The notes beneath the pieces are model-generated. The model was not told the DNA's origin, ran no database searches, and saw only the letters and a list, made by a program, of their open reading frames with translations. This document shows, piece by piece, positions 11,253-21,745 of a DNA stretch of 62,113 bases; the first letter of the stretch is position 1, and the number at the start of each line of letters is the position of its first letter. A program made the translations under genes and the position numbers. The DNA is from Thiotrichaceae bacterium (lineage in GTDB: Bacteria; Pseudomonadota; Gammaproteobacteria; Thiotrichales; Thiotrichaceae), in NCBI GenBank assembly GCA_026989145.1, contig JALSJU010000063.1, positions 1 to 62,113 on the forward strand, in the 5' to 3' direction.

Positions 11253-11567
11253 ATGAATAAAATTGTAAAGAATGATCAAGTAGTTGTTATTACTGGTAAA
11301 GATAAAGGCCGTCGCGGAAATGTTACTGAAATGTTGCGCAATGGCAAAATATTGATACAAGGTATTAATTTAGCTAAAAAGCATCAAAAAGGAAATCCTA
11401 ATGCAGGTATTGCAGGTGGAATTATAGAAAAAGAAATGCCTATCGATATTTCTAATGTGATGTTAGTTAACCCAGCTACCGATAAAGGTGATCGTGTTGG
11501 AATTAAGGTGCTTGAAGATGGTAAAAAAGTACGCTTTTTTAAGTCAAATGGTGAAGCTGTAAGTTGA
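11253..11567 (+). CDS. rplX: 50S ribosomal protein L24
   Basis: L24 is an assembly initiator for the large subunit. It is 104 residues with the KOW motif near the N-terminus ('[23 protein letters not shown]') followed by '[12 protein letters not shown]'-like '[40 protein letters not shown]'. GGTAGAAATC precedes the ATG. rplE follows after 43 nt. Confidence 0.97.
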   Translation: MNKIVKNDQVVVITGKDKGRRGNVTEMLRNGKILIQGINLAKKHQKGNPNAGIAGGIIEKEMPIDISNVMLVNPATDKGDRVGIKVLEDGKKVRFFKSNGEAVS

Positions 11568-11610
11568 TCTGTTTATTCAGTATTAACACACGCGTTTAAA
11601 AGGTAGACCA

Positions 11611-12153
11611 ATGTCAAGATTAGAAACATTTTATAAAGAAACAGTAGTTAAAGAACTAACTGAAAAGTTCTCTTATAAGAATGCTATGGAAGTTCCAAAA
11701 ATCACTATGATTAGCCTTAATATGGGTTTAGGTGATGCAGTTGGTGATAAAAAAGTCGTTGAGCATGCAGTATCTGATATGACAAAAATCGCTGGACAAA
11801 AACCCGTAGTTACATTATCGCGAAAGTCTATAGCGGGCTTTAAGATTCGTGATAACTGGCCAATTGGTTGTAAAGTAAATTTACGTCGTGCTCAGATGTA
11901 TGAGTTTTTAGATCGACTCATTAATATCTCTATTCCTCGTGTGCGTGACTTTCGTGGTATGAATCCTCGTTCATTCGATGGTAATGGTAATTACAGTATG
12001 GGTTTTAATGAGCAAATCATTTTCCCGGAAATTGATTACGATAAAATAGATAAATTACGAGGTTTAGATATCGCTATCACGACCTCAGCAAAGAATGATG
12101 AAGAAGCAAAAGCGTTGTTAGAAGCTTTTAATTTCCCTTTCAAAAAACAGTAA
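11611..12153 (+). CDS. rplE: 50S ribosomal protein L5
   Basis: L5 binds 5S rRNA and contacts the P-site tRNA and S13. It is 180 residues; '[19 protein letters not shown]', '[33 protein letters not shown]' and '[31 protein letters not shown]' match the family. In E. coli the S8 operator lies around the start of this gene; no equivalent fold was established here. Confidence 0.97.
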   Translation: MSRLETFYKETVVKELTEKFSYKNAMEVPKITMISLNMGLGDAVGDKKVVEHAVSDMTKIAGQKPVVTLSRKSIAGFKIRDNWPIGCKVNLRRAQMYEFLDRLINISIPRVRDFRGMNPRSFDGNGNYSMGFNEQIIFPEIDYDKIDKLRGLDIAITTSAKNDEEAKALLEAFNFPFKKQ

Positions 12154-12169
12154 ATTAGGTGTTTATATA

Positions 12170-12475
12170 ATGGCTAAGAAATCAATGATTGCTCGTGAGG
12201 CAAAGCGTGCAAAATTAGCAGCTAAATATGCTCCGAGAAGAGCTGAGTTGAAGGAGATTATCCGTTCTCCTAATAGTAGTTTTGAGCAAGTTATGGCTGC
12301 TACTGATTCTTTACAAAAATTACCTCGCGATAGTTCACTAGTACGTAAGCGTAGTCGTTGTGCAATTACAGGAAGACCACACGGAGTGTATAAAAAGTTT
12401 GGTCTTTGTAGGAATAAAATTAGAGAGTCCGCAATGGAAGGTGATCTTCCTGGTTTGACTAAGGCAAGTTGGTAA
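12170..12475 (+). CDS. rpsN: 30S ribosomal protein S14
   Basis: S14 of the 101-residue, zinc-independent type, as expected in gammaproteobacteria: [28 protein letters not shown], then '[51 protein letters not shown]'. The four-Cys zinc knuckle of the short form is absent. It lies between rplE and rpsH as usual. Confidence 0.97.
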   Translation: MAKKSMIAREAKRAKLAAKYAPRRAELKEIIRSPNSSFEQVMAATDSLQKLPRDSSLVRKRSRCAITGRPHGVYKKFGLCRNKIRESAMEGDLPGLTKASW

Positions 12476-12487
12476 GGATAACAAAAT

Positions 12488-12883
12488 ATGAGTATGAGTG
12501 ACCCTATAGCGGACATGTTAACCCGTATACGTAATGGCCAGCGAGCTAGTAAATCGGATGTTTCATTTTCTGCCTCTAAAAAGAAAACAGCTATTTTAAA
12601 TGTTCTACAATCTGAAGGCTATGTTTCTGGATTTAATACAGATACTGATACAGTAAAACCTGTTACTACAGTTACATTAAAGTACTATCAAGGAAAGCCT
12701 GTAATAAGCACTTTGAAACGCATTAGTCGTCCAGGTTTAAGAGTTTTTAAAGGAAAAGGCGATCTGCCAAGTGTTATGTCAGGTTTAGGTATTGCAATTG
12801 TTTCTACTTCGAAAGGAGTAATGAGCGATAATACCGCACGTGCAGAAGGTCATGGTGGTGAAGTTGTCTGTATCGTTGAGTAA
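12488..12883 (+). CDS. rpsH: 30S ribosomal protein S8
   Basis: S8 binds the 16S central domain and, in E. coli, represses spc operon translation. It is 131 residues, [22 protein letters not shown], with '[60 protein letters not shown]'; the 'STSKG' and 'GGEVVC' segments contact rRNA. The start at 12488 keeps the usual MSM- N-terminus. Confidence 0.97.
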   Translation: MSMSDPIADMLTRIRNGQRASKSDVSFSASKKKTAILNVLQSEGYVSGFNTDTDTVKPVTTVTLKYYQGKPVISTLKRISRPGLRVFKGKGDLPSVMSGLGIAIVSTSKGVMSDNTARAEGHGGEVVCIVE

Positions 12884-12901
12884 TTATTAGGTAGTATTGA
12901 T

Positions 12902-13438
12902 ATGTCTAGAATAGCAAAAATGCCCATTGAGTTACCTTCCGGTGTGGAAGCAAAAATTAATGGCCAAAATTTAAATATCAAAGGCAGTAAAGGTGCTTTT
13001 GATTATGTGATAAATGACCTTGTTGAGGTTTCTCAAAACGATAATTCACTTATTATTATGCCTAAAAAAGAATCTGTTAAAGGTGCTTGGGCAATGGCTG
13101 GAACAATGCGTGCTATTACAAATAATATGGTTATTGGTGTTAGTGAAGGTTTTGAAAAAAAACTTGAGCTTGTAGGGGTTGGTTACCGTGCTCAGGCACA
13201 AGGACAGAAATTAAACCTTACTTTAGGTTTTTCTCATCCTGTTGTTCATGATATCCCACGAGGCGTTACTTGTGAGACTCCAAGCCAAACAGAAATCATA
13301 TTGAAAGGTATTGATAAGCAAGTTATCGGGCAAACAGCCGCTGAAATTCGCGCTTATAGACCACCTGAACCTTACAAAGGTAAAGGAATAAAGTACGCTG
13401 ATGAACATATTGTTCGTAAAGAAGCTAAGAAAACCTAA
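12902..13438 (+). CDS. rplF: 50S ribosomal protein L6
   Basis: L6 lies near the factor-binding site and sarcin-ricin loop. It is 178 residues, [19 protein letters not shown], with two similar alpha/beta domains; the second ends '[39 protein letters not shown]', the family's rRNA-binding signature. rplR follows after 20 nt. Confidence 0.97.
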   Translation: MSRIAKMPIELPSGVEAKINGQNLNIKGSKGAFDYVINDLVEVSQNDNSLIIMPKKESVKGAWAMAGTMRAITNNMVIGVSEGFEKKLELVGVGYRAQAQGQKLNLTLGFSHPVVHDIPRGVTCETPSQTEIILKGIDKQVIGQTAAEIRAYRPPEPYKGKGIKYADEHIVRKEAKKT

Positions 13439-13458
13439 GTATTAGAAGGACTTTGGAA

Positions 13459-13812
13459 ATGAGTAAAAGAACTGCCAGAATTCGTCGAGGTAAACGTTCA
13501 CGAATGAAGATGAAAGAGTTAGGTGTGGATAGACTGTCTGTTTATAAAAGTTCACGACATATCTATGCACAGATAATCTCAGGTCAAGATAATACCGTTA
13601 TTGCTGCGGCTTCAACCTTAGAAAAGTCACAGCGAGATTCGCTTGATTACACCGGTAACTCAAGCGCTGCTAGTGCAATTGGGAAGCTTGTTGCCGAGAG
13701 AGCAAAGGAAAAAGGAATTGAGTCTGTTGCGTTTGATCGTTCAGGTTTTAAGTATCATGGTCGTGTTAAAGCGTTAGCAGAAGCTGCTCGTGATGCCGGT
13801 CTACAGTTTTAA
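13459..13812 (+). CDS. rplR: 50S ribosomal protein L18
   Basis: L18 binds 5S rRNA with L5 and L25. The ATG at 13459 ([20 protein letters not shown]) is preferred over the TTG at 13453; AGAAGGA lies 9 nt or so upstream. It is 117 residues and ends with '[28 protein letters not shown]', the conserved L18 C-terminus. Confidence 0.97.
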   Translation: MSKRTARIRRGKRSRMKMKELGVDRLSVYKSSRHIYAQIISGQDNTVIAAASTLEKSQRDSLDYTGNSSAASAIGKLVAERAKEKGIESVAFDRSGFKYHGRVKALAEAARDAGLQF

Positions 13813-13828
13813 AGGTTAATAGATAATT

Positions 13829-14338
13829 ATGGCTAGAGCAGATAATACAGAACAAGCAAATGATGGCTTGCAAGAAAAATTAGTACACGTTAACCGTGTT
13901 GCTAAGGTTGTTAAGGGTGGTCGTGTTTTTGGCTTTACAGCACTTGCGGTTGTTGGTGATGGTAATGGTAAGATCGGGTTCGGATACGGTAAAGCGAAAG
14001 AAGTACCTGTGGCAATACAAAAAGCCATGGAGAAAGCACGCAAGAATATCGTTAACGTAGCTTTAGTTGATGATACTTTGCAATATGAAATTAATGCTCG
14101 CCATGGAGCTGCTCATGTATTTATGAAGCCTGCTTCAGATGGTACAGGTATTATCGCAGGTGGTGCTATGCGTGCTGTATTTGAAGTTGTAGGTGTTAAA
14201 AACGTATTGGCAAAATGTGTTGGATCTCGTAACCCTATTAACGTTGTGCGTGCTACCATAAAAGGTTTAGCTGAAATGAACTCTCCTGAGCTTATCGCAG
14301 CAAAACGCGGTAAAACAGTTGAAGAAATAAGAGGTTAA
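13829..14338 (+). CDS. rpsE: 30S ribosomal protein S5
   Basis: S5 shapes the mRNA channel and decoding fidelity. It is 169 residues; the N-terminal double-stranded RNA-binding fold shows '[40 protein letters not shown]' and the C-terminal domain '[37 protein letters not shown]'. rpmD starts 2 nt after its stop. Confidence 0.97.
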   Translation: MARADNTEQANDGLQEKLVHVNRVAKVVKGGRVFGFTALAVVGDGNGKIGFGYGKAKEVPVAIQKAMEKARKNIVNVALVDDTLQYEINARHGAAHVFMKPASDGTGIIAGGAMRAVFEVVGVKNVLAKCVGSRNPINVVRATIKGLAEMNSPELIAAKRGKTVEEIRG

Positions 14339-14340
14339 AC

Positions 14341-14526
14341 ATGGCTAATAAACAAGTAAAGTTAACTATTGTTCGTAGTTTGAACGGTCGTTTGAAAGCT
14401 CATAAGTCGTGTGCTCGTGGATTAGGTCTTCGTAAAATGCACAACCCAGTGGTTGTTGATGATACGCCTGAAAACCGTGGAATGATTAATAAAATTGCGT
14501 ATATGCTACGTATAGAAGAAGTATAA
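14341..14526 (+). CDS. rpmD: 50S ribosomal protein L30
   Basis: L30, 61 residues: '[58 protein letters not shown]'. This is the short bacterial form, present in most gammaproteobacteria. It is packed between rpsE (2 nt) and rplO (4 nt), consistent with coupled translation. Confidence 0.96.
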   Translation: MANKQVKLTIVRSLNGRLKAHKSCARGLGLRKMHNPVVVDDTPENRGMINKIAYMLRIEEV

Positions 14527-14530
14527 TACT

Positions 14531-14971
14531 ATGACTATGGAACTAAATACATTAAAGCCTGTAACCGGTAGCCGTCAAACTCGGAAAAGAGTTGGACGAG
14601 GCATTGGTTCGGGCTGGGGTAAAACCTGTACACGTGGGCATAAAGGTCAAAAATCACGTTCAGGTGGCTTTAATAAAGTCGGTTTTGAAGGTGGTCAAAT
14701 GCCTTTACAAAGACGCTTACCTAAGGTTGGATTCAGCTCACGTGTTGGTAGAGTTAGCGCAGAGCTTCGTTTACATGAACTTGCTAAAGTTGATGCTAAG
14801 ATTATCGATGTCGATGCACTTAAAGCGGCTAACTTAATTACTAAGAATATTGAAAATGTAAAAGTAATGCTTTCAGGTAGTATTGATAAAGCGGTTACTT
14901 TAAAAGGTATCAAAGTCAGCAAGGGTGCTAAACTAGCGATTGAAGCAGCTGGCGGAAAGATCGAAGAATAA
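14531..14971 (+). CDS. rplO: 50S ribosomal protein L15
   Basis: L15, a late assembly protein with a long N-terminal extension into rRNA: '[27 protein letters not shown]' and '[18 protein letters not shown]'. It is 146 residues from the ATG at 14531 (GAAGAAG about 9 nt upstream); an in-frame ATG at 14537 (MELNTLKP) fits homologues equally well. secY starts 13 nt downstream. Confidence 0.96.
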   Translation: MTMELNTLKPVTGSRQTRKRVGRGIGSGWGKTCTRGHKGQKSRSGGFNKVGFEGGQMPLQRRLPKVGFSSRVGRVSAELRLHELAKVDAKIIDVDALKAANLITKNIENVKVMLSGSIDKAVTLKGIKVSKGAKLAIEAAGGKIEE

Positions 14972-14984
14972 TAAGGGGTTAATC

Positions 14985-16334
14985 GTGGCATCAAAAAACG
15001 CTACAAACATGCTTTCGGGTATGGGTAACATTGCTGAAATTAAACAAAGGCTTGCCTTTGTTTTTTTCGCTTTGATTATATATCGAGTTGGTACATTTAT
15101 ACCTATACCAGGTGTGAATCCTGCAGCGTTGCAACAGTTTTTTGACCAAACAACAGGAACAATATTGGGCGTTTTCAATATGTTCTCTGGTGGTGCTTTG
15201 CAGCGTTTAAGTATCTTTGCATTAGGTATTATGCCTTATATTTCTGCTTCTATTATTGTTCAACTGATGACTCATGTAATACCTACATTACAGCAATTAA
15301 AGAAAGAAGGGGAATCAGGCAAGCGAAAAATTACCCAGTACACTCGCTATGGTACAGTCGGCTTAGCTTTGTTTCAAAGTGTTGGTATTGCTTTGGCTTT
15401 AGGTGGTCAAGATATGGGAGGCGGACAAACCATTGCTCTATATCCTGGTACAGGCTTTGTTATCACCACTGTCGTATCATTAGTTACGGGTACTTTATTT
15501 TTAATGTGGTTAGGTGAACAAATTACAGAGCGTGGAATAGGGAATGGTATTTCTTTGATTATTTTTGCAGGTATCGTTGCTGGTTTACCTTCGGCAATTG
15601 GTGGGACGCTAGAATTAGCTCGAAACGGTGAGTTATCTGGTGCGTTCGTCATTATTTTGCTCGCTCTGGCAATTCTTGTAACTGCATTCATCGTATTTGT
15701 TGAGCGTGGTCAACGACGCATTACAGTTAATTATGCTAATAGACAGCAGGGACGCAAAATGGCAATGGGACAATCTAGTCATCTCCCTCTTAAATTGAAT
15801 ATGGCTGGTGTTATACCTCCTATTTTTGCTTCCAGTATTATTCTGTTTCCATCAAGTCTTGGGCGTTGGTTATCTGATGCTCAAGGTTTTGAATGGTTGA
15901 AAGATTTTGTTGCTATGTTGCAACCCGGACAACCAATGTATGTACTTTTTTATGCTTTAGCTATAATATTCTTTACTTTCTTTTATACAGCATTAGTGTT
16001 CAATTCAAGAGAGACTGCAGATAACTTAAAAAAAGCAGGAGCTTTTATTCCGGGTATTCGTCCCGGCAAGGAAACTGCGAAATATATTGATGGTGTAATG
16101 ACTCGATTGACAGCCGTTGGAGCAATTTATATAACATTAGTTTGTTTGTTGCCTGAGTTCTTAATACTAGGGTGGAATGTACCTTTTTACTTTGGTGGTA
16201 CATCCTTGTTAATTATTGTTGTGGTAGTTATGGATTTTATTGCCCAGGTACAATCACACATGATGTCACACCAGTATGAGGGTTTGATGAAAAAAGCAAA
16301 CTTCAAAGCTGGTGGAAAAAAGCCGAAGAAATAG
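14985..16334 (+). CDS. secY: Protein translocase subunit SecY
   Basis: SecY forms the protein-conducting channel of the inner membrane with SecE and SecG. The track start at 14940 lies within rplO; the GTG at 14985 ([26 protein letters not shown]) follows AAGGGG and gives 449 residues. Ten hydrophobic segments are visible; 'FIPIPGVNP' marks the plug region and '[29 protein letters not shown]' the C4/C5 cytosolic loop that contacts ribosome and SecA. It is the normal neighbour of rplO. Confidence 0.97.
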   Translation: MASKNATNMLSGMGNIAEIKQRLAFVFFALIIYRVGTFIPIPGVNPAALQQFFDQTTGTILGVFNMFSGGALQRLSIFALGIMPYISASIIVQLMTHVIPTLQQLKKEGESGKRKITQYTRYGTVGLALFQSVGIALALGGQDMGGGQTIALYPGTGFVITTVVSLVTGTLFLMWLGEQITERGIGNGISLIIFAGIVAGLPSAIGGTLELARNGELSGAFVIILLALAILVTAFIVFVERGQRRITVNYANRQQGRKMAMGQSSHLPLKLNMAGVIPPIFASSIILFPSSLGRWLSDAQGFEWLKDFVAMLQPGQPMYVLFYALAIIFFTFFYTALVFNSRETADNLKKAGAFIPGIRPGKETAKYIDGVMTRLTAVGAIYITLVCLLPEFLILGWNVPFYFGGTSLLIIVVVVMDFIAQVQSHMMSHQYEGLMKKANFKAGGKKPKK

Positions 16335-16374
16335 TAATTATATTTTCAGCTGTAACTATATAGAGGTTTAACTC

Positions 16375-16488
16375 ATGAAAGTTCGTGCTTCCGTTAAAAA
16401 GATGTGTCGTAATTGTCGCGTAATAAAACGTAAAGGTGTTGTGCGTGTGATTTGTACTGATCCACGTCATAAGCAGCGTCAAGGTTAA
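16375..16488 (+). CDS. rpmJ: 50S ribosomal protein L36 (zinc-binding form)
   Basis: Too short for the ORF track: 37 residues from the ATG at 16375, [37 protein letters not shown] as read in pieces '[14 protein letters not shown]' and '[13 protein letters not shown]'. The C-x2-C, C and H residues of the zinc ribbon are all present, so this is the zinc-dependent form. AGAGG lies 9 nt upstream. Position after secY and before rpsM is standard. Confidence 0.96.
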   Translation: MKVRASVKKMCRNCRVIKRKGVVRVICTDPRHKQRQG

Positions 16489-16513
16489 GGTTTATTTAAT
16501 GATATTTTTTTTA

Positions 16514-16542
16514 TTGATTAACACTGCGTATTCGGGTATTGT
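16514..16542 (+). promoter_or_regulatory. Candidate promoter of the alpha operon
   Basis: TTGATT (16514-16519) and TATTGT (16537-16542) are spaced by 17 bp and followed by TGCCCGC, a GC-rich discriminator. It lies in the 87-nt gap before rpsM, where an alpha-operon promoter would be expected. Both boxes are imperfect. Confidence 0.35.
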
Positions 16543-16575
16543 TGCCCGCTTTTCCAAGCAGTCTGGAGAGTTTTA

Positions 16576-16932
16576 ATGGCTCGTATTGCAGGTATAAATG
16601 TCCCTGATCATAAACATGCTGTTATAGCATTAACCGCAGTTTATGGAATTGGTAGAACACGTTCGGCAAGTATATGTGAAGCAGCTAATGTTGCACCTGA
16701 TGCTAAGATAAGCTCTTTGTCTGAATCAGAACTTGAGAGTATTCGTAGCGAAGTAGGAAAGTTTATAGTAGAAGGCGATCTCCGTCGTGAAGTCTCTATG
16801 AATATAAAAAGCCTTATGGATCTTGGTTGCTATAGGGGTATTAGACACCGTCGTGGATTGCCGCTTAGGGGTCAAAGAACTAAAACAAATGCACGCACTC
16901 GAAAAGGTCCGCGCAAACCAATACGTCGTTAG
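16576..16932 (+). CDS. rpsM: 30S ribosomal protein S13
   Basis: S13 contacts the P-site tRNA and L5 in the B1b bridge. It is 118 residues: [30 protein letters not shown], then '[42 protein letters not shown]', the conserved basic tail. First gene of the alpha block (rpsM-rpsK-rpsD-rpoA-rplQ). Confidence 0.98.
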   Translation: MARIAGINVPDHKHAVIALTAVYGIGRTRSASICEAANVAPDAKISSLSESELESIRSEVGKFIVEGDLRREVSMNIKSLMDLGCYRGIRHRRGLPLRGQRTKTNARTRKGPRKPIRR

Positions 16933-16997
16933 TAGTATTTTACGATTAATAACGTTACGTTAATAATCATAAGTTAATTTAAAAGTGGGTAATTAAG

Positions 16998-17384
16998 ATG
17001 GCTGTAGCCTCTAAATCACGTAAAAAAGTTAAAAAGTCGGTAAGTGATGGTATTGCACATATTCATGCATCCTTCAATAATACGATTATCACCATCACTG
17101 ATCGTCAAGGTAATGCACTCTCATGGGCTACTGCTGGTGGCTCAGGTTTTCGTGGCTCGCGAAAAAGTACACCCTTTGCAGCACAGGTCGCTGCTGAAAA
17201 AGCAGGTGAAGCCGCAAAACAATTTGGTTTAAAGAATCTTGACGTACACGTAAAAGGACCAGGTCCCGGGCGTGAGTCCGCTGTTCGTGCGTTAAACAAT
17301 ATCGGATACAGAATTACAAACATTATTGATGTTACGCCAATCCCTCACAATGGTTGTCGCCCCCCAAAGAAACGTCGAGTGTAG
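16998..17384 (+). CDS. rpsK: 30S ribosomal protein S11
   Basis: S11 forms the 30S platform. It is 128 residues; '[53 protein letters not shown]' and '[44 protein letters not shown]' are diagnostic. The '[13 protein letters not shown]' tail carries the Asn-Gly pair that is often an isoaspartate site. rpsD follows after 13 nt. Confidence 0.98.
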   Translation: MAVASKSRKKVKKSVSDGIAHIHASFNNTIITITDRQGNALSWATAGGSGFRGSRKSTPFAAQVAAEKAGEAAKQFGLKNLDVHVKGPGPGRESAVRALNNIGYRITNIIDVTPIPHNGCRPPKKRRV

Positions 17385-17397
17385 TCGGAGAAATATT

Positions 17398-18018
17398 ATG
17401 GCTAGATATATTGGTGCAAAGTGTAAGTTAATGCGTCGTGAAGGTACTGATTTGTACCTGAAAGGTCGTGGTCGCTCACTTGAAAATAAATGTAACTTAG
17501 AAAAGATTCCTGGTGTACATGGGGAGCGTCGAACACGCCTTTCTGATTATGGCATTCAACTCCGTGAAAAACAAAAGGTACGCCGTATTTATGGTGTTCT
17601 TGAGAAACAGTTTAGAAATTATTTTAAGGAAGCTGTTCGCCTAAAAGGCTCGACAGGTGAAAACCTGTTACAGCTTCTGGAATGTCGTTTAGATAATGTT
17701 GTTTATCGTATGGGTTATGGCTCAACACGTGCAGAATGTCGTCAGCTAGTGAGTCATAAGGCTATCTTGGTTAATGGTGCAATTGTTAATATAGCTTCTT
17801 ATCAAGTGAAAGCTGGTGATGTAATATCTGTACGCGAGAAAGCGAAGAAACAAACTAGAATTGAAGACTCACTATCTGTTGCTGATCAAGTTGGTTTTCC
17901 TGAATGGGTAGAAGTAGATTTGAAAAAGTTTGAAGGAACGTTCAAATCAGTCCCAGAGCGTGATGACTTACCTTCTGAGATTAATGAGTCTCTGATTGTT
18001 GAATTGTACTCAAAGTAA
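17398..18018 (+). CDS. rpsD: 30S ribosomal protein S4
   Basis: S4 starts 16S assembly and, in E. coli, represses the alpha operon. The ORF track extends into rpsK; the true ATG is 17398 ([23 protein letters not shown]), preceded by CGGAG. It encodes 206 residues with the S4 domain '[56 protein letters not shown]'. rpoA follows after 74 nt. Confidence 0.98.
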   Translation: MARYIGAKCKLMRREGTDLYLKGRGRSLENKCNLEKIPGVHGERRTRLSDYGIQLREKQKVRRIYGVLEKQFRNYFKEAVRLKGSTGENLLQLLECRLDNVVYRMGYGSTRAECRQLVSHKAILVNGAIVNIASYQVKAGDVISVREKAKKQTRIEDSLSVADQVGFPEWVEVDLKKFEGTFKSVPERDDLPSEINESLIVELYSK

Positions 18019-18092
18019 ATATAACTGATGCTTGATTAAGATTATTTATATTGTCTTTATCTGCGTTCAAAGAAATACTGAGGTTTTAAACT

Positions 18093-19091
18093 GTGTCTAA
18101 ATCAACTGATTTACTCAAACCCCGCAATATTCAGGTCAAGGACTTGGGTAACTATACATCTAAAATTGTGTTAGAGCCCCTCGAACGAGGCTTTGGTCAT
18201 ACTTTGGGTAATGCGCTACGTAGAATTTTACTTTCATCAATTCCTGGTTGTGCTGTTACAGAAGTACAAATAACAGGTGTTGAACATGAATATACGGCTA
18301 TTGATGGTGTGCAGGAAGATGTTGTTAATATTTTACTGAACTTAAAGAAACTGGCTTTTCGTTTAAATACGAAAGAAGAAGTAACCTTAGAAGTTCGTAA
18401 AAAAGGTCCTTGTCTTGTAACTGCGGCTGATATTCAACTTGACCATGATGTTGAAGTTGTTGATCCTGATGCTGTTATAGCTACACTTACGACTGATGTT
18501 GAGTTTGAAATGTCAATGAAGGTAGAAAAAAGTCGTGGTTATCAACCAGCTTCTGTTCGTCGTGGCCCTGATTCACCTGAGCTTCCCTTAGGTACACTAT
18601 TATTAGATGCATCTTTCAGTCCAATTGTTCGTATTTCCTACGAAGTTGATAATGCCCGTGTTGAGAATCGTACTGACCTTGATAAATTAATTATTGAATT
18701 GCAATCTGATGGCTCTATTGATCCTGAAGAGACAATTAGTGATGCTGCTACAATATTACATGAACAACTTGCTGTATTCTTTGATCTAACAATTATAGAG
18801 CCAGAGCTTATAGTCGAACCTGAGCCTGAAATAGATCCCGTATTATTACGTCCTGTTGATGATCTAGAACTTACTGTACGTTCTGCTAACTGTCTTAAAG
18901 CCGAGCAGGTATATTATATTGGTGATCTTGTCCAAAAAACTGAAGTTGAGTTATTAAAAACACCCAATCTAGGTAAAAAATCATTGACAGAAATTAAAGA
19001 TATTTTAGCATCACATGGCTTAACACTTGGAGCACGATTAGAAAATTGGCCCCCTGCCAGCTCAGAGTCAAATGAAGTAAGAGTGGGTTAA
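18093..19091 (+). CDS. rpoA: RNA polymerase alpha subunit
   Basis: Alpha dimerises to seed RNA polymerase assembly and binds UP elements and activators. It is 332 residues from a GTG start (TGAGGTTT upstream). The N-terminal domain shows '[33 protein letters not shown]'; the C-terminal domain shows '[63 protein letters not shown]', with the 265-like determinant 'RSANCLK' intact. Confidence 0.98.
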   Translation: MSKSTDLLKPRNIQVKDLGNYTSKIVLEPLERGFGHTLGNALRRILLSSIPGCAVTEVQITGVEHEYTAIDGVQEDVVNILLNLKKLAFRLNTKEEVTLEVRKKGPCLVTAADIQLDHDVEVVDPDAVIATLTTDVEFEMSMKVEKSRGYQPASVRRGPDSPELPLGTLLLDASFSPIVRISYEVDNARVENRTDLDKLIIELQSDGSIDPEETISDAATILHEQLAVFFDLTIIEPELIVEPEPEIDPVLLRPVDDLELTVRSANCLKAEQVYYIGDLVQKTEVELLKTPNLGKKSLTEIKDILASHGLTLGARLENWPPASSESNEVRVG

Positions 19092-19144
19092 CTTCTCTGT
19101 AGTCAGTCTCAGAACACTTGTAACTATTTAAAAGGTTTTAGAAA

Positions 19145-19522
19145 ATGCGTCATCGTAAAATAGGTCGTCAACTTAGTCGTAACAGTAGTCATCGTAAAGC
19201 CACATTACAGAGCCTCTCTGTGGCTCTTATAAAATATGGAGTAATTAAAACGACTGTTGCTAAAGCTAAAGAACTGCGTCGTGTAGCTGAGCCATTAATT
19301 ACTCGTTCAAAAAATGATTCTGTTCATAACCGTAGAACAGCTTTCTCTCGTTTACGTGATAAGGAAGTTGTTGGAATTTTGTTTAATGACCTTGGACCAC
19401 GTTACAAAGAGCGCCCTGGCGGTTATACTCGTATAATAAAGTGTGGTTACAGAGCTGGTGATAATGCTCCTATGGCGCTTATTGAATTAGTTGACAGGCC
19501 TGAAATTAATACCACCTCATAA
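19145..19522 (+). CDS. rplQ: 50S ribosomal protein L17
   Basis: L17, 125 residues: [56 protein letters not shown], ending '[30 protein letters not shown]'. Last gene of the ribosomal block; a strong terminator lies 11 nt after the stop codon. Confidence 0.98.
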   Translation: MRHRKIGRQLSRNSSHRKATLQSLSVALIKYGVIKTTVAKAKELRRVAEPLITRSKNDSVHNRRTAFSRLRDKEVVGILFNDLGPRYKERPGGYTRIIKCGYRAGDNAPMALIELVDRPEINTTS

Positions 19523-19533
19523 AATAATTGATG

Positions 19534-19557
19534 ACCGAGCCTTAGCTCGGTTTTTTT
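19534..19557 (+). terminator. Rho-independent terminator of the alpha operon
   Basis: ACCGAGC (19534-19540), loop CTTA, GCTCGGT (19545-19551), then a run of seven T. A perfect GC-rich stem with a U tract directly after rplQ. Confidence 0.92.
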
Positions 19558-19712
19558 ATTGCTGTATTTCTATATATCTAATGAATATCAAGTTTTGTTT
19601 CTACATTTTTAATATGGGTTGTGTGATCTATTTGGATGTTTAAAAAGGCTAATATTTAGTGATGAAGTGAAAAAAGCTATAACTCGTTACCGACTGTTAT
19701 AGGCTCAATGCT

Positions 19713-19970
19713 TTATAACGGGTATATTCTTTCGCCTTTTGTTTTAATAAGTTTGATAGTTTCTGTATTACTATCATCATTAAATATTTTAAATTTCATT
19801 CCGCACCACGACTCTAGTTCTAGGCAAAATGATCTTATTTGCTGTGTTCCTAAATCAAAATATAAATATACAAACTCACTGTTTGAATCAGAAAGTAAGT
19901 AGCAAACCCCTACATTATTTAATAAGCAGACTCTTCGAACAGTCTCTAGGTATGGTGTGGTATTTGCCAT
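19713..19970 (-). CDS. Hypothetical small protein
   Basis: Possible 85-residue protein on the minus strand, the best coding candidate in the 537-nt gap between rplQ and the next gene. The translation ('VCYLLSDSNSEFVYLYFDLGTQQIRSF') has a balanced amino acid mix, unlike the overlapping 64-residue plus-strand ORF. There is no convincing Shine-Dalgarno before its ATG and no recognised family. The rest of the gap, 19558-19712, shows nothing. Could be spurious. Confidence 0.3.
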   Translation of the reverse strand: MANTTPYLETVRRVCLLNNVGVCYLLSDSNSEFVYLYFDLGTQQIRSFCLELESWCGMKFKIFNDDSNTETIKLIKTKGERIYPL

Positions 19971-20001
19971 GATTGATTATACTCTGTTTGATAGAAGTCA
20001 T

Positions 20002-20029
20002 TTGACAGGTTTTAGATTACCTATAAACT
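20002..20029 (+). promoter_or_regulatory. Candidate promoter for the small membrane protein-bioB pair
   Basis: TTGACA (20002-20007), 16-bp spacer, TAAACT (20024-20029). The -35 is perfect, the -10 weak; it lies 30 bp before the start codon of the next gene. Confidence 0.35.
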
Positions 20030-20059
20030 GTTTACATTGTAACTTTAAAATATTAACTT

Positions 20060-20440
20060 ATGAATGATCAAATCAACACGGTTGTCACTGCAGATGAGGC
20101 AAAAAAGAGCGCTAAAACATTTCATTATGGAAACATAATTTCTGTTGTTATACCTTTCCCCTTTTTTATTTTTTGGTTTGGTGCTTCTATGTTTGTATAT
20201 GCTATGTATCGCCATCATCCTAATAACCGTGTAGGTTTTCATACTCAAAAAGCGGCTTATTATTATTATGCACTAGCGGGTATATTAGTGCCGGTTTTAA
20301 CTTTCGCCTCTGGTGATTTTTTTACGCAGTATTGGTGGTTACTGTGGGGGTTCTGTATACTCGCTTTACTTCCAATATCTGTTTATTCGATTATTAAAAT
20401 CAATGCAGAAGACTGGCGTGATGTAAATATAAAGGACTGA
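20060..20440 (+). CDS. Small inner-membrane protein of unknown function
   Basis: A 126-residue protein with a hydrophilic N-terminus ([24 protein letters not shown]) and three predicted membrane segments ('[25 protein letters not shown]', '[21 protein letters not shown]', '[21 protein letters not shown]'). The layout, including '[14 protein letters not shown]', resembles small DUF4870-type membrane proteins, but that assignment is tentative. Its stop overlaps an ATG of bioB (20440), so the two are probably co-translated. Whether it has any link to biotin is unknown. Confidence 0.75.
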   Translation: MNDQINTVVTADEAKKSAKTFHYGNIISVVIPFPFFIFWFGASMFVYAMYRHHPNNRVGFHTQKAAYYYYALAGILVPVLTFASGDFFTQYWWLLWGFCILALLPISVYSIIKINAEDWRDVNIKD

Positions 20441-20442
20441 TG

Positions 20443-21423
20443 ATGAGTGATCTTAGAACTAACTGGACATTAAATGAAATTGAAGTATTATTCGAACTTC
20501 CTTTTAACGACTTGTTATTTAAGTCTCACTCTATTCATCGTAGCAATTTTCAGCCGAATCAAGTTCAAGTTAGCACTTTACTAAGTATCAAAACAGGTGC
20601 CTGTCCCGAGGATTGTTCTTATTGCTCTCAAAGTGCACGCAATGATACTGGGCTTGAAAGAGAAAGGTTACTCCCGTTAGATGAAGTTATTAGCGCTGCA
20701 ACCGAAGCTAAGAATAACGGCGCAACTCGTTTTTGTATGGGTGCTGCTTGGCGAAATCCCACCGAGAAAAGTCTTAATCATGTCATTGATATGATCGAAG
20801 CGGTCAAAGCTTTGGATATGGAAACGTGTGTAACACTTGGTATGCTTGAAAAGAATCAAGCTTTGCGTTTGAAAGACTGTGGACTTGATTATTATAACCA
20901 TAACTTAGACACATCCCCTGAGTTTTACGGTACAGTAATATCTACTCGCACTTATCAAGATAGATTAGATACACTTGAACATGTTAGAGATGCTGGGATT
21001 AATGTTTGTTCGGGTGGAATTCTTGGTATGGGGGAGACTCGCAGAGATCGTGCACGATTATTACAAGAGCTAGCTAATTTACCTGAACATCCACAATCTG
21101 TTCCCATAAACGACTTGGTTCAAATCCAAGGTACGCCTTTAGATGGAATAGACAAGTTAGACTCTTTCGAATTTATCCGTACTATTGCTGTAGCACGTAT
21201 ATTGATGCCGAAGTCTTACGTGAGGCTCTCAGCAGGGCGAACAGAAATGAATGATGAAACACAGGCACTTTGTTTTTTTGCTGGTGCTAATTCAATGTTT
21301 TATGGTGACCGTCTACTTACCACGGACAACCCTGATGAAAACCATGATCAACAACTATTTAAGCGTTTAGGTATACAAAGTGAAAAGAGGGAAGTCTCTG
21401 CACCTACAAGTTTAAGTGCGTAA
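20443..21423 (+). CDS. bioB: Biotin synthase
   Basis: BioB is a radical SAM enzyme that inserts sulfur into dethiobiotin. It is 326 residues. The radical SAM cluster motif is '[12 protein letters not shown]' (CxxxCxxC), and '[11 protein letters not shown]', '[11 protein letters not shown]' and 'RLSAGRTEM' (the Arg ligand region of the [2Fe-2S] cluster) are present. ATG at 20443 has AAAGGA at a good distance; ATG at 20440 overlaps the upstream stop. No other biotin genes are in the window, so bioB is separated from a bioFHCD cluster. Repeat DNA follows it. Confidence 0.97.
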   Translation: MSDLRTNWTLNEIEVLFELPFNDLLFKSHSIHRSNFQPNQVQVSTLLSIKTGACPEDCSYCSQSARNDTGLERERLLPLDEVISAATEAKNNGATRFCMGAAWRNPTEKSLNHVIDMIEAVKALDMETCVTLGMLEKNQALRLKDCGLDYYNHNLDTSPEFYGTVISTRTYQDRLDTLEHVRDAGINVCSGGILGMGETRRDRARLLQELANLPEHPQSVPINDLVQIQGTPLDGIDKLDSFEFIRTIAVARILMPKSYVRLSAGRTEMNDETQALCFFAGANSMFYGDRLLTTDNPDENHDQQLFKRLGIQSEKREVSAPTSLSA

Positions 21424-21465
21424 TGTAGTATTTACTTCCTTCCCCCCCCCCGTATGTGAATTTCC

Positions 21466-21745
21466 TAAGTCTCTAGGGCAGTTTATCCTAGGCGTATTTT
21501 GAAATGAATGCTTATTGCCCTCATGAAAAATACAACAACGGAGATGTTGCCCTAGCAGGCTGTTGATTTTCTCTTTAATGGTGTAAAAAAGTACTCATAA
21601 CTGCTCATAAAGTACTCAAAATGACATATTTAACCCCTAAATACTGCAGTTTTAGGGTAAATCCCCCTTGATTTGACTTACTCTGAGAGAAGATCAACAG
21701 CCTGCTAGAACCTTACCCCTCTTATTAGCTGACACGGCTTAGCCA
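21466..21745 (+). repeat. Dispersed intergenic repeat, copy A (interrupted by a MITE)
   Basis: About 129 bp of TAAGTCTCTAGGGCAG...CTTATTAGCTGAC.CGG..TTAGCCA, found again in inverted orientation at 60667-60791 with only scattered changes. The first 85 bp are themselves bounded by CTAGGGCA and TGCCCTAG inverted ends. Copy A is split by the 151-bp element at 21555-21705. The remainder of the 518-nt gap after bioB holds a run of ten C (21442-21451) and another repeat at 21847-21886, and no gene. Confidence 0.85.
21555..21705. mobile_element. MITE with 20-bp terminal inverted repeats, inserted at CTAG
   Basis: The element starts GCAGGCTGTTGATTTTCTCT and ends with the inverse AGAGAAGATCAACAGCCTGC (19 of 20 match). 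It has no coding capacity at 151 bp. It is flanked by TA on both sides within C-TA...TA-G, and the uninterrupted repeat copy at 60667-60791 carries a single CTAG at the same place. This is a direct view of an insertion with TA duplication in a CTAG target, the known habit of IS630/Tc1-mariner elements. The family assignment is inferred from the target; no parent transposase is in the window. Confidence 0.88.

Noticed and set aside
19708-19902. 64-residue plus-strand ORF in the rplQ downstream gap
   Set aside because: Antisense to a better candidate, with a low-complexity hydrophobic start and no ribosome site.
21442-21451. C10 tract as a phase-variation switch
   Set aside because: It lies after the bioB stop and is not near the start or promoter of another gene; the pilY1 start is about 490 bp away.
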